From Epiperipatus broadwayi (lineage: Eukaryota > Onychophora > Udeonychophora > Euonychophora > Peripatidae): a DNA stretch of 64,000 nucleotides. Location: assembly GCA_028023455.1 (NCBI GenBank), contig JAQFVV010000453.1, positions 433,377 through 497,376 on the forward strand. The letters run 5' to 3'. Under the pieces are notes generated by a model, which saw nothing but the letters and a program-made list of their open reading frames with translations, did no database searches and had not been told where the DNA came from. Positions 26,257-36,578 of the stretch are shown here, one piece after another; the first letter of the stretch is position 1; every line of letters begins with the position of its first letter. Made by a program: the position numbers and the translations under genes.

Positions 26257-26870
26257 TTAAAACCTATTTGTAAGTTCTAATTTAAATTCATTAGAATGTT
26301 TCTGAAGATTAGGAATATCAACTGTAAATATTGTTTTTCTTAATAATTTTTGTCTTTCTAGTTTTACATTCACACGTAATTTACACCTTATTAATCGATG
26401 ATCACTTCCTGTGTTAAATTTATTAAGAACATTACAATCTTGAAATATGTATTTTCTGTTAGTCAAAATATAATCCAATTCTGCTGTACCTTCATTTGGA
26501 TGCTTCCATGTCCATTTCCTTTTAACATTTTTCTCAAAAAATGAATTCATAATATAAAGTTTTTCTTTTTCTGCAAACTCCACAAGTCTATGTCCTTTCT
26601 CATTTCTATTACCATAACCAAAATTACCTACAGCAATTTCATCTTTCATTTGTCTACCAATTCTAGCATTAAAGTCTCCCATAACAATTTTAAAATGTTG
26701 TTTACTCTGATCAAAAGCCTTTTGTACATCCATATAAAAATCTTCTACTACTTCATCACTATGAGAACTTGTTGGGGCATAAACCTGAATTATCTGCATT
26801 TGGTATCTGCTATTAAGTTGTATAACTAATCTTGCCACTCTGTGTGATACACCATCAATCTCCACAATAT
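26257..26870 (-). pseudogene. RTE LINE apurinic-like endonuclease (partial)
   Basis: The recognisable part begins at DGVSHRVARLVIQL near 26865 and includes IIQVYAPTSSHSDEVVEDFY, KIVMGDFNARIGRQ, WTWKHPNEGTAELDYIL and the terminal NTGSDHRLIRCKL (SDH catalytic motif). These are the APE-type endonuclease motifs that nick target DNA. The first third of the domain (with the catalytic Glu) is absent. The 40 residues before it in the open frame come from AT-rich flanking DNA. Confidence 0.88.
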
Positions 26871-27367
26871 TATATATCATTATATCATTATATATATATA
26901 AAGTAGATCTATATATATAAAGTAGATCTAGCACATATAACATATATATATAAAGAATAATAATAATTCTCACAATTCAAATATAATCTTTTTTATAGGT
27001 TGAAATGATTTATAAAAAAATCGAAAAATATATAATAGTAAAAAATATATTATGTAACTTGTTGAATTCTTTTATATATTATTTCAATTACAGTTCTGAG
27101 AAGTCGAAAGGGGAAGGGGGGGATATGGCTGTTTATATACGATAAATGCGAATATATAGGTATATTTTTATAAACCCAAATTAGTCTGCGGAATAAAAAT
27201 TACCCCAATATTTAACTTCAAATTTCCATTATTTCCTCAAATTTTTTTAAATTTTAAAAATCTCGTCTTTTCATTGAAGTAAAATGACTTTTTTTTGTGG
27301 AACTGATCCAAAATGAATCTAGCTAACATGTTGATTACTGATCTTTTTTTCTATTTATTCGCATTAA

Positions 27368-27491
27368 ATCATTACGACGTTTTTTTCATGTGTCATAGCA
27401 TCGGCCGGGAAGCGAACCCACTAACCCGGGACAACTGCTTGTAAGGCAGCTATGCTGACCACTCGATCACCAGCGCTTGACATCATTACGA
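27368..27491 (-). mobile_element. tRNA-derived SINE copy 4 with 10-bp TSD
   Basis: Minus-strand unit (27378-27481) from GTCAAGCGCTGGTGATCGAG to a terminal A run, with anticodon arm CTGCCTTACAAGCAG (loop TAC), box-B-like GGGTTCGCTTCC and CATAGCATCGGCC-type junction. Flanked by perfect direct repeats ATCATTACGA (27368-27377 and 27482-27491). It is the best preserved SINE of this family here. Confidence 0.9.
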
Positions 27492-28205
27492 TTTTTATGT
27501 AAGAAATAAAATATAAAGAATAGCTTAGTTATATGGTAGGTTTAGTTTATAGTTATTTTATTTTAATGACGCATATGGAATGAAATAAATGAATAACAAT
27601 AAAGTCATTTAATTTATTTGAATAATAAAATAAATGATCACAAATATTTAATATATTAAAATCATTTATTTTTTATATATTGCAGGTAGTTGGATTTTTC
27701 ATTCGTCTTGAGAAAAGGATTCGTTTGTATGTAAAGTATTTAAAATTGAACACGTATCAAGTTCAATTTTAACTTACAAATCTTTAAAATAAATACTCCT
27801 TCAATTATAATTAAATTAACCAATTGATTCATTGTAACATAAAGTTATTGTATTTAATTTCATTTGAAAATAAAATTATTTTTAGTTGGCAAATATTGTT
27901 TCCTTTGTATATGTGTATGTACACGCACACACACATTCGCGTATATTCAAAAACATTAATTAGAATAAAGGACAATCTGATCTCTATTATCTTAAACAAT
28001 ATAAGAGAATTTAGTTGTTATTTTTTAATACCTAAGTAAAAATCTTTATGTTAAATTTAATTAAAATGTGAATAAATAATTGTTAGCAGAATCTGTTTAG
28101 TTCATAGCTAAACAGTTTTCATTATTTAGAAAATTATTTGTAATTTCTCGCCATATACAAAAATGTGATTTCTATATATGTATACGAATAGACTTTTCAA
28201 CTCCA
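27492..28205. other. Unassigned AT-rich stretch
   Basis: No recognisable gene; a 71-residue frame at 27824-28039 is not supported by any motif. Confidence 0.4.
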
Positions 28206-28269
28206 AAAAAAAAAAAAGATACTTTAGAGATGGGCTTTGTGATGCTATACAAACCATCCTGTAAAACAT

Positions 28270-28345
28270 AATTACATCCACATATAAAGTATGGGTGACC
28301 ATGCAATTTTTTCACATATAAAGTATGGGTGACCATGCAATCTTT
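28270..28345. repeat. Short tandem duplication
   Basis: The block CACATATAAAGTATGGGTGACCATGC occurs twice about 36 bp apart (28279 and 28315) within the 3' part of the LINE relic. Confidence 0.85.
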
Positions 28346-29349
28346 TAACTTCTGCAGAAAATATTTTTCTTTCTAAAATATCTCAACATCATCCCTGATT
28401 TAGCTCTGCTACAATATTCTATTCGCTGCCATATTTTCCCCATAAAAATAATCAGCATTGCACCTCGTTATAATGTTTTTAAAATGCTCCTTATAATATA
28501 AACAGGATCTGCTTCTCCAAGAAAAAATATGTCCAAATTCACCAAAAATATACTTTTTTAGGAAGCTTTATATTTCATTCGTTTTACACATAGAATTTTT
28601 TTTTAAAAAAAGATTTTACTCTAGTGTACTATAATATTATATCCAATGAATGGAATAATATATTGATTACTTTAATAATCTTGGCATTGTATTTTTAAAA
28701 TTTTACAAAATACCTTTAAATGAAGTATTTTAAATGCCTTTATATTGAATAGATAGGGTATCCAAATCTCATTTGCATTCAATAAATTTGGTAAATAACA
28801 GTTGCAAATAAGGTAATTTAGTTGCAATAAACTTTACTGCTTGTCAGCAACTAAATCTATCTTTCTACTTATAAATCTACTGAGATATTTAAATTGTATT
28901 ACATTTTTGACTTTGTAACAAACCAAGTTAAAAATTCCCAGTGTTTTTCTTCCATCACTAGCTGATAAATAAGTTGAGTTTTCTGTACTTTAATTATTAA
29001 ATCAAAATCTTTGTACGATGCATTCAAAACATTAAGTACATTCTATAGATAGTCTTTTAAATTAACAAAAATAATATAATCATCAGTATATTGTAAAACC
29101 CAGAATCCAAAGAGATGGAATTCTTATTTTTACTTAATCAATTATAATATAAGGAATTCGAACTCAGATTTTCACACAACCCTCAACTCTCCATGCCATC
29201 TCATATTGCTGATCCACCTGGTCATACACATGTAGAAAAGATAAATAATCACAACAAAACTCTCCATACAGTATTGCCACCTGTGCTAAACAGAGTAATC
29301 AATGGATGCCAGAAGGCTTGTGCATAAAATCCCTATCTAATGCCTACTC

Positions 29350-29408
29350 ATCCAATATCCCCAGACTAGTTTCTGGCTTGTGGCCTTCGTCAGTGAGGAA
29401 ATTTGGAT
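29350..29408 (-). ncRNA. Hammerhead ribozyme (family A array, first)
   Basis: Minus strand: ATCCAA outer stem I, CCTCA inner stem I, CTGACGA (29387-29393), stem II GGC/GCC with loop CACAA and flanking A-A, GAAA, C-TA-G minimal stem III, TC with cleavage triplet GTC, then TGGGG and TTGGAT closing stem I. All invariant core bases are present. Confidence 0.83.
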
Positions 29409-29805
29409 CTGAGAGCACTGCATCTAGATCTTAGGATCTACTGCAACCCTCTAGCAACCACCTTTTATCTCTACTTAACTACAAAACTATGAGAATGAAA
29501 TTGAAAACACAAAAAATATTTTCAATCTAAGCTCAATAGCTTATATAGTCATATGGGTCTGAACTCAGTTCAGCACCCATACATTTTGGTGTCTTTGGCT
29601 CTTTTACAACCATAGCCACCAGTATCCTATTAGGCAGGATTGGTGTTAAACCATTAAGCATCACATGATCACATTTCCTATACTAGCACATTAATTGTTG
29701 ATAAACAGAGCAAAACTCTCCATACAGTATTGCCACCTGTGCTAAACAGAGTAATCAATGGATGCCAGAAGGCTTGTGCATAAAATCCCTATCTAATGCC
29801 TACTC

Positions 29806-29864
29806 ATCCAATATCCCCAGACTAGTTTCTGGCTTGTGGCCTTCGTCAGTGAGGAGCTTTGGAT
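29806..29864 (-). ncRNA. Hammerhead ribozyme (family A array, spacer copy)
   Basis: Same sequence and pairing as the copy at 29350-29408. It lies in the spacer between the two inverted arms, so it would be in the loop of a giant hairpin RNA. Core intact, GTC cleavage triplet, both halves of stem I intact. Confidence 0.83.
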
Positions 29865-30296
29865 CTGAGAGCACTGCATCTAGATCTTAGGATCTAATGA
29901 GTAGGCATTAGATAGGGGATTTTATGCACAAGCCTTCTGGCATCCATTGATTACTTTGTTTAGCACAGGTGGCAATACTGTATGGAGAGTTTTGCTCTGT
30001 TTATCAACAATTAATGTGCTAGTATAGGAAATGTGATCATGTGATGCTTAATGGTTTAACACCAATCCTGCCTAATAGGATACTGGTGGCTATGGTTGTA
30101 AAAGAGCCAAAGACACCAAAATGTATGGGTGCTGAACTGAGTTCAGACCCATATGATTATATAAGCTATTGAGCTTAGATTGAAAATATTTTTTGTGTTT
30201 TCAATTTCATTCTCATAGTCTTGTAGTTAAGTAGAGATAAAAGGTGGTTGCTAGAGGGTTGCATTAGATCCTGAGATCTAGATGCAGTGCTCTCAG

Positions 30297-30355
30297 ATCC
30301 AAAGCTCCTCACTGACAAAAGCCACAAGCCAAAAACTAGTCTGGGGATATTGGAT
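30297..30355 (+). ncRNA. Inactivated hammerhead (family A array)
   Basis: The same motif, but with three G-to-A changes: G8 (30317, CTGACAA), a stem II base (30320) and G12 (30332, AAAAC). G8 and G12 are the general acid and general base residues of the hammerhead, so this copy should be catalytically dead, while both parts of stem I remain paired. Confidence 0.8.
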
Positions 30356-30748
30356 GAGTAGGCATTAGATAGGGATTTTATGCACAAGCCTTCTGGCATC
30401 CATTGATTACTCTGTTTAGCACAGGTGGCAATACTATATGGAGAGTTTTGCTCTGTTTATCAACAATTAATGTGCTAGTATAGGAAATGTGATCATGTGA
30501 TGCTTAATGGTTTAACACCAATCCTGCCTAATAGGATACTGGTGGCTATGGTTGTAAAAGAGCCAAAGACACCAAAATGTATGGGTACTGAACTGAGTTC
30601 AGACCCATATGACTATATAAGCTATTGAGCTTAGATTGAAAATATTTTTTGTGTTTTCAATTTCATTCAGTTTTGTAGTTAAGTAGAGATAAAAGGTGGT
30701 TGCTAGAGGGTTGCATTAGATCCTAAGATCTAGATGCAGTGCTCTCAG

Positions 30749-30807
30749 ATCCAAAGCTCCTCACTGACGAAGGCCACAAGCCAGAAACTAGTCTGGGGAT
30801 ATTGGAT
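30749..30807 (+). ncRNA. Hammerhead ribozyme (family A array, last)
   Basis: Plus strand: ATCCAA (30749-30754), CTGACGA (30764-30770), stem II GGC/GCC, GAAA (30784-30787), C-TA-G, T, C30793 (predicted cleavage after it), TGGGG (30794-30798), TTGGAT (30802-30807). Intact core and GTC triplet. Confidence 0.83.
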
Positions 30808-30956
30808 GGGTAGGCATTAGATAGGGATTTTATGCACAAGCCTTCTGGCATCCATTGATTACTATGTTTGGCAGAGGTGGCAATACTGTATGGAGAGTTT
30901 TGCTCTGTTTATCAACAATTAATGTGCTAGTATAGGAAATGTGACTATGTGATAAA

Positions 30957-31013
30957 TAATCACCAATATACATATTGCATGCTACGCCATCAATCATCAG
31001 TTGGTCCAGATTA
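30957..31013 (-). ncRNA. Degenerate hammerhead (family B2)
   Basis: CTGATGA is intact (30994-31000) and stem I (TAATC/GATTA and CCAA/TTGG) is kept, but GAAA reads GCAA (A13 to C) and stem II is weakened. Probably inactive. Confidence 0.6.
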
Positions 31014-31917
31014 CAATCAGTGCTCAGCTTTATATTAAGATAGCCAATCTTTATACTTTAATGGACAGGCACTACTTTTAAACATGTATCTTATTTTAAA
31101 GTCTGTTTCATTAGGTTGTCTATATAAAGTTTCAAAAACTAATGTTATAAAAATGTAAAACGGTTTAGAAGCAAAAATATATCTTTGCTTAACATTAATT
31201 TTTATTTCAAATATTTTAGACTTTTTTTTTTTTTGAAGTAATATTTCTTTTATCTCATTCTTTGGTGACTCAACTTTGATTGACTCAAAAGCAATATAAA
31301 CATTATTTTTTTGTTCCCAATAACCTTGCATTTGACTTCTAACAAAAACAATGGCAATATCTAAAAGTCCCATTGTGTTTTTGATAACCATTTACTTAAG
31401 GTGGAAAATAGCTTATTGATTAAAATTTTTGTAACTATATACTCTGTAATAGATAACAATATACCATATTAGTTATTGCAATCTTGTCTACTTCCTTTAG
31501 TTTTAAAAAATAGAACAATAAATGGATCTTTATATTCAGGTGACACAACTTCATGAATTCATACATTCCTAAAGAATTCCTTTTTTATTTGAAAGTTAAG
31601 ATATCACCACTATATATGTAAACTTTATCAAATTCTGCAGCCTTTCTATTTTATGAGGTTAAAGAGCTGTTTTTATTTCACTAAGCTTTATATTTTTGTC
31701 AAATTAAAAAAAATAGATATAATTAATATATATTAAAATCTTATCTGAGTATTTGTATTATTATTTAAAAGATAATCAAAAGACTCCTTTCATCTGTTCA
31801 AAATATCACTGTCATCAAATAAGAGAGTATCATAGGATAAAATAAAAAAATAGTGTCATATATCACATGAATCCATTTCTTTTTTAAGCTTGTAAAATAT
31901 ATGGTTTGGCTGTAGAT

Positions 31918-32205
31918 CTCTCAGCTCCATATAGCTATTTGAGTTAGATAGCTGGATTTGAAGACATTTAAGTGTCTGAAAATTTCAGATTTTCTACTCA
32001 ATGGTTAACTCTTAGATAAATGCTGGCTTTGGGTATTTTTAGATCTAGTGTCTGAAACTACTCTAGCGTCTCTCTGAGGAGTGCCAAAGTATGAAACTGT
32101 TAATCAGGGAATTGGGTGTTGTTTCTGATAAAGATATTTTAAATGCTTTCTCATGCTAAGCATTTATCACAAAGCTTGTTGAGCAATTAGCAAAGCTCTT
32201 TGTTT
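31918..32205 (+). mobile_element. Ribozyme SINE family C, copy C2
   Basis: Shares the tRNA-like head with C1 (CTCCATATAGC, then ATTTGAGTTAGATAGCTGGA) and the end block CAAAGCTTGTT. The anticodon-like hairpin is AGACATTTAAGTGTCT. The body is diverged, with a different hammerhead and an extra hairpin (AAATGCTTTCTC, then AAGCATTT). It is inserted in the APE LINE relic. Confidence 0.7.
32054..32125 (+). ncRNA. Hammerhead ribozyme (family C2)
   Basis: CTGAGGA at 32074-32080; stem II GTGC (32081-32084) with GTAT (32089-32092), two of the four pairs being G-T wobbles, loop CAAA; GAAA at 32093-32096; cleavage triplet ATC ending at C32105. Inner stem I TCTCT (32069-32073) pairs with AGGGA (32106-32110); outer GAAAC (32054-32058) pairs with GTTTC (32121-32125). 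Stem III is weak (A15.1-U16.1 only). Core complete; sequence largely different from C1, so pairing has been kept while bases changed. Confidence 0.62.
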
Positions 32206-33960
32206 AATATCATAGGATGGTCTATATGATATTTTTAATATATCGAAAAAGATTTAGTATACCCATGATAAACTAATATCTGTATCCATTTTACAAATTT
32301 AATCTACCAATTATTTTAAGCATTCTTATCAGTCATTGGGATTTCCTGCCTTTAAATCTTCATTATGAAGTTCCAAGTGTAATTTATTATTTTGCAAAGA
32401 AAAAATTCTACATGTTTGTTTTTAATCAAATTACTAATAAGAAGATTACTGATGGAAAACCAGTCATAACCCAACCACGGATTCACTTGTCTATACAAAA
32501 TTCTTTCTCAAGAGAATTCCAGTCTGAGTATTTTCTAAAGAATTGACATCAATTTTTTCATGAATATGATTGGAATATTTGTAGAAAAGCAATTACTATT
32601 TTAATTCTTTGAGTTATTAATTTATTATACATTCAACAATTGTAAATGTTTATTTATTTCTGAACATAATGTAGTCTGGAAATTGCTATTGTTTTGAGTG
32701 TAGATGCATACATGCTTCTTTGTAGCGATTTTTATGCATGAAAAGTGCTTGTTATAGTCAGTCAATGTGTTGCAGAAAAATTCAATAATAACAAATTATT
32801 GGAGTTTAAAAGGCCAATTCTATTATTGATTAAAGTCCACTATTGTATCCACATCCATATTAAAGTCTAAAAAGACAAAACAACTCTTTTGTGCTTCTAC
32901 AATAATGATATTCAGTAAGAAATTAAAACGTTCTTTCCCTGAATTTCTGAATGTAATATTCTAGCCTATCCATTAATAAAATGAGTATTAGTAATATTCT
33001 GAAAGATAAAAAGGAATTCCAAGAATAGAAGATAAGGGAACGAATATGGAGTTAAACAGGCTCTGAAAGTGCTTAGCCAATATTAAGGTATTAAATTGAA
33101 ATAGAAGATAGTAAATTAGATTATGTAGCAAATCCAACACCAGGCATTTTCCTTTCACTCAATTATCTGTTTTTCTAACAAAACATCTGTTTTATTAAAT
33201 TTTATTTCAGCTATATTGATCTTAAATTTGGACAATTCCTTAGTTGAGAGTGCTGCTTTCCATGTTGGTCTTGAAGAGTTTATATCACGTAAAGATTTCT
33301 TATTCTTTTACCTAGATTAAAAAGTAGAATTTATTATGCTTACCCTTAGTAGTTTGATTATTTCTATTTGGACCATTATTACTTATAATATTATTACATC
33401 TATTGATGTAATGAGTAATCTGCCATGTATGACAGCCTAGCCAAATTCTGTGAGATTAATCATTTTTAAATCACATTATTTAAATTCTTTTTGGTGATAG
33501 GAAATAAGGCTCTCTATATATAACCTTTATCGAATGAAACTACTGCCCCATATTCAGTTTCAAACCACTTCATCCATGATTATACAGTCTCAAATAAAGA
33601 TCAAGCATAAGGATTGCCAGCCTTTTAATCTTGTTTTCATTATTGTTTCCCTATTTTTTGAGAGCTTGACTTAAAATAAATTGCAAAGGGAATTAGAGTA
33701 AGAAATGCTGTAAGCTAATTAATAAACATTTAATCTCATTGACACAATTAATAGAGAGAATTGATGGTCAATGGTAGGAGAGGCTTATGAGATTTAGGCC
33801 TTATATTAATTTAAATGATTAAATAAGAAACACATAAACAGAAAAGATTGTTTGTATATAAACATTGCATAGTCTTTGATAAACCAACATTGTGTCATTA
33901 CAAGGAACAGGAGTTATTTGTGTTCAGGCAGTGATTATTTGTTATTCATAATTAGCCCTC

Positions 33961-34232
33961 ACATCTGAAGATCAAAACTCTCTCCACACAGTAATGACAC
34001 TCAGTGCAAGACAGAGTAATCAATGACTGGCAGAAGGCTTGTGCATAAAATCCCTATCTAGTGCCTACACATCCAATATCCCCAAACTAGTTTCTGGCAT
34101 CCATTGATTACTCTGGCTTGCTTTGAGTGGCACTACTGTATGGAGAGAGTTTTGCCTATTTTAACAACAGTTATGAGCAAGCATGGGAAATAGTGATCAC
34201 GTGATGTTTAAAGGTTTAACATCTGAAAATCA
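33961..34232. mobile_element. Family A foldback, copy A3, with 14-bp TSD
   Basis: A 244-bp insertion (33975-34218) flanked by ACATCTGAAGATCA and ACATCTGAAAATCA (one mismatch). The left minus-strand piece joins the right plus-strand piece inside the ribozyme: the segment CCCCAAACTAGTTTCTGGC remains but stem II and CTGANGA are deleted, so no ribozyme is left. The right end reads GTGATCACGTGATGTTTAAAGG. Confidence 0.85.
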
Positions 34233-34675
34233 TTCTACTATCTGATGCTATAGAGCCTTTTGATAGCCTGAACATAGTATTAAAGAGATAACAATTTTAA
34301 AAGATAAAAGTAGGAAACCATTCATATAACTTCTATTTTATACAATTTCTGAGTTAATAGTAAAAAAAGTTTTTCTAAAAGAATTCATAAAAATATGTTA
34401 CATTAGAAATTATATAGTAGGAATCGTTTTTATTTAAATTGCAGGATGTATTTGATTTTAAATGTGTCATCTAAATAATATCATTGTGTTTATACCATTG
34501 GGTTTATAAAAAGTTTAGTCTAATGCATTCAATAATAGTTGTAGACATAACACCTAACTCTGTTTGGTGAACAATAAATGTGTATCTAGATAGAATTAAA
34601 CCTTCCATTTTATTACATACACTTTAAACACATGAATGAAGTTTGAAAAATCTAAATTTCTTCTAAGGTGTATTT

Positions 34676-34870
34676 TCTAATGCTCTCTCATGTGTTGTGA
34701 TGTACTGTAGCTTCTCCTTAAATGGAGTTAAGAATCTCTTAACAAGTATGCCCAGAGAATCCATTCCCCAGTCTGAGTTTTCACATATTCTCTAATGTGA
34801 TGTGATGTCATGTACTGTGACTTCTCCTTAAATGGAGTCAGGAATCTCTCAGCAGCTATGCCCAGAGAAA
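34676..34870. repeat. Tandem duplication in the LINE 3' UTR
   Basis: Two diverged copies share GTACTGTAGCTTCTCCTTAA / GTACTGTGACTTCTCCTTAA, AATGGAGT and TATGCCCAGAGAA, about 120 bp apart. Direct repeats in 3' UTRs are common in LINEs and may be recognised by the RT. Confidence 0.8.
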
Positions 34871-34908
34871 CCTGTTAGCCACTTTACCTTCCTTTTCCAT
34901 TGTCCACC

Positions 34909-35802
34909 CTAAGTTTTCCCATAATCTGCTCCATCCCATTTCCACAACATAATCTTTGTCAACTCCATGACCTTCATATCTAAATCCCCCTTATTTTTTC
35001 CCAAACCTAGCATAAAAACCAATAACTCACTTTCTGTATAATCACTTTGTTCATATTTAACCTTCCATAACTTCATTATTTGTACCCTTTCTGCTTCCAA
35101 ACATTTACATTGAAGTAACAAATGCCTAATATTTTCTATGCCTTCCTTACACAACTTGCAGACTAAATCACCCATATTTTTCCATTTATGTGTATATTCC
35201 CTTGTTGCTAAAGATCCCATTCGAGCCTTAAACAATAAACTACTTTCCTTACTATTATCATAAATTAACTCACACCCAATGTTCCGTTTACTTCTATATA
35301 TATTTAAACTCATTTTACTCTCCATACTAGTTCTCCATCTCTCCAACTCCCTATTCTTTATTAGTGCATCTATTCTTCTATCCCACTCCTTCCCACTATA
35401 ACACTCAACAATCCTCCTAACACAATCATCCCATCTTTTGTACAAGTATACTGACATAACTTCTTTATCCAAATCTTCTGCATACCGCATTACCTTTCTC
35501 ACCCATCTTGTTGCCTGCCCTTTACTTGTAACCCAATTAAATACTATTTTGGCTATTCTTTTATTATCCATAAACTGCAATCTACCAAACATTTTCAATT
35601 TGCTTTTTGCATCCCTCATATAAAAACTTGACCATCCCATTTCTCCTTGAATTGCCTCTTTTGCTGTCCACACCTCAGCATCTAATGCATGTCTTCCTAC
35701 TTCCCTTTGTACTTTTTCTAAGCAATCTAATACCCCTTTACTAACACATAATGCATCATTGCCATATGTTAACCCTGCTACTGCCACTCCCTTTTCATAC
35801 AA
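34909..35802 (-). pseudogene. CR1/L2-like LINE ORF2, C-terminal part
   Basis: 297 residues: VAVAGLTYGNDALCVSKG and KVQREVGRHALDAE near the start (thumb region after the RT), IQGEMGWSSFYMRDAK at about 49-64, and at about 213-235 the terminal zinc-knuckle-like LVCKLCKEGIENIRHLLLQC (CxxC-x7-H-x4-C). The frame joins the FADD piece upstream after a short frameshift at about 35800. The start Met is arbitrary. Confidence 0.85.
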
Positions 35803-36178
35803 TTCTAGCTACATCATATTTATTATATGAAAACACTGTTAATTTCTTTATCAATCCCTTTCTTTTCTTTGCTTCATTTATCAATTTTTTCTCCCATTCA
35901 TCCAAGCAATTTTTCTTATTACTCAAGATGATTCCCAAATAACTATATCTGTTCACCACACTTAACTTTATATCCCCCAATAAGAAATCTTTGTCTTCTC
36001 TTTCCCCAGTATTCACCATCATTATATTTGATTTTTCTTCACTAAATTTAATCCCCATATCTTTACCCACCCTTGCACATGTCCTCAGCATAACTTCCAT
36101 ATCTTCTCTTCTTTCTGCACACAAAAAGACATCATCTGCAAAAAAAAAGACCCGACAATGTATATACTCTCTTGCCAC
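35795..36178 (-). pseudogene. CR1/L2-like LINE ORF2, RT catalytic FADD piece
   Basis: 127 residues with the RT active-site box FFADDVFLCAERRED at residues about 11-25, then GIKFSEEKSNIMMVNTG and NRYSYLGIILSNKKNCLDEW (thumb). Motif B (LRQGCPM-like sequence followed by LFVLYLSEME) is readable just upstream at 36200-36290 across a frameshift and stop. Confidence 0.87.
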
Positions 36179-36280
36179 CTGTTAACGGTATCTCTATCCC
36201 TCTTCCTAGACTTTCTATTGCTCTCTCCATTTCACTCAAATACAACACAAACAAAATAGGTGACATAGGGCATCCTTGCC

Positions 36281-36466
36281 TCAGTCCCACCCATTTTTAA
36301 CTTTACCTGATTCTATATCCTCTAATTGATATGTATAGTAATTATTTTCATATAATTTCTTAATAACACCCACTAAAACTTCATCCATTCCCAGATTTGC
36401 TAAACTTATCCTTAATCTATTTCTATTCACTCTATCATATGTCTTCTCTATATCTATAAAACTCAT
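36281..36466 (-). pseudogene. CR1/L2-like LINE ORF2, RT motif A piece
   Basis: 61 residues beginning MSFIDIEKTYDRVNRNRL, the RT motif A region (F-x-D-x-x-K-A-F-D pattern, here TYD), followed by LGMDEVLVGVIKKLYEN. It ends at a stop within motif B. Separated from the upstream fingers piece by frameshifts at 36470-36580. Confidence 0.85.
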
Positions 36467-36578
36467 ATATAACTATCTACCTGAATTTACACTCATATCT
36501 ATAAGTTGTGTAACTACAAATAAACTATCTCCTATACGCATATCTGACCTAAAACCTCCTTGCATTTCCCCCACTACA

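Larger units (their letters stand above)
23974..26870 (-). mobile_element. RTE-clade LINE, 5'-truncated, (TGA)n tail
   Basis: A single minus-strand reading frame of endonuclease, reverse transcriptase and RTE-type C terminus runs from about 26870 to 23993. It is broken by two in-frame stops (26257 and 24624 region) and by an inserted minisatellite (about 25390-25660). On the minus strand it ends in ATGGTTGATGATGATGATG, the short TGA-type tandem tail typical of RTE elements, instead of poly(A). The beginning of the endonuclease is missing, consistent with 5' truncation during target-primed insertion. Confidence 0.88.
29240..30963. mobile_element. Family A inverted tandem array with 13-bp TSD
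   Basis: A 1698-bp insertion (29253-30950) flanked by GATAAATAATCAC (29240-29252 and 30951-30963). From left it holds about 1.2 minus-strand monomers, a 91-bp spacer (29806-29896), then about 2.3 plus-strand monomers of roughly 452-456 bp; the block GGAAATGTGA starts at 30027 and 30483, and its equivalent at 30935. The arms 29253-29805 and 29897 to about 30440 are nearly identical inverted repeats. Four hammerhead ribozymes lie inside (two minus, two plus, one of the latter mutated). No protein is encoded and no poly(A) is present. The best analogy is a retrozyme or Penelope-mobilised non-autonomous element inserted as a multimer with strand switching. Confidence 0.9.
29155..31078 (-). mobile_element. 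Ribozyme repeat B2, split by the family A array
   Basis: The left piece (29155-29252) has the family B head (CTCAACTCTCCATGCCATCTC) and runs to GATAAATAATCAC. The right piece resumes with GATAAATAATCACC at 30951 and continues to TTTAATGGACAGGC at about 31077. Copy B1 at 11870-11890 shows the same site uninterrupted, so the 13-bp sequence is duplicated by the inserted element. B2 itself sits inside the LINE relic. Confidence 0.88.
28210..33300 (-). mobile_element. APE-type LINE relic split by nested insertions
   Basis: Minus-strand pieces in correct order belong to one degraded LINE. Endonuclease start near 33250 (TKELSKFKINIAEI) and near 32670 (CMHLHSKQ, then DYIMFRNK). RT fingers at 31390-31600 (YKDPFIVLFF, TKILINKLFSTLSKWLSKTQW). 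Motif A region at about 31300 (FVRSQMQGYWEQKNNVYIAF) and motif B at about 31110-31200 (NVKQRYIFASKPFYIFITLV). Catalytic-box region at about 29085 (QYTDDYIIFVN) with DLIIKVQKTQLIY. C-terminal block near 28640 (KILHLKVFCKILKIQCQDY). SINE C2 interrupts it at about 31918-32205 and repeat B2 plus the family A array at about 29155-31078. Confidence 0.72.

Noticed and set aside
27378-27481. Possible functional tRNA gene
   Set aside because: The A/B boxes and anticodon-like arm are tRNA-like, but no acceptor stem pairs, and an A tail plus TSD show it is a SINE.
31035-31391. 118-residue minus frame as a host gene
   Set aside because: Its middle matches RT motif A and B regions of the interrupted LINE, so it is a relic.
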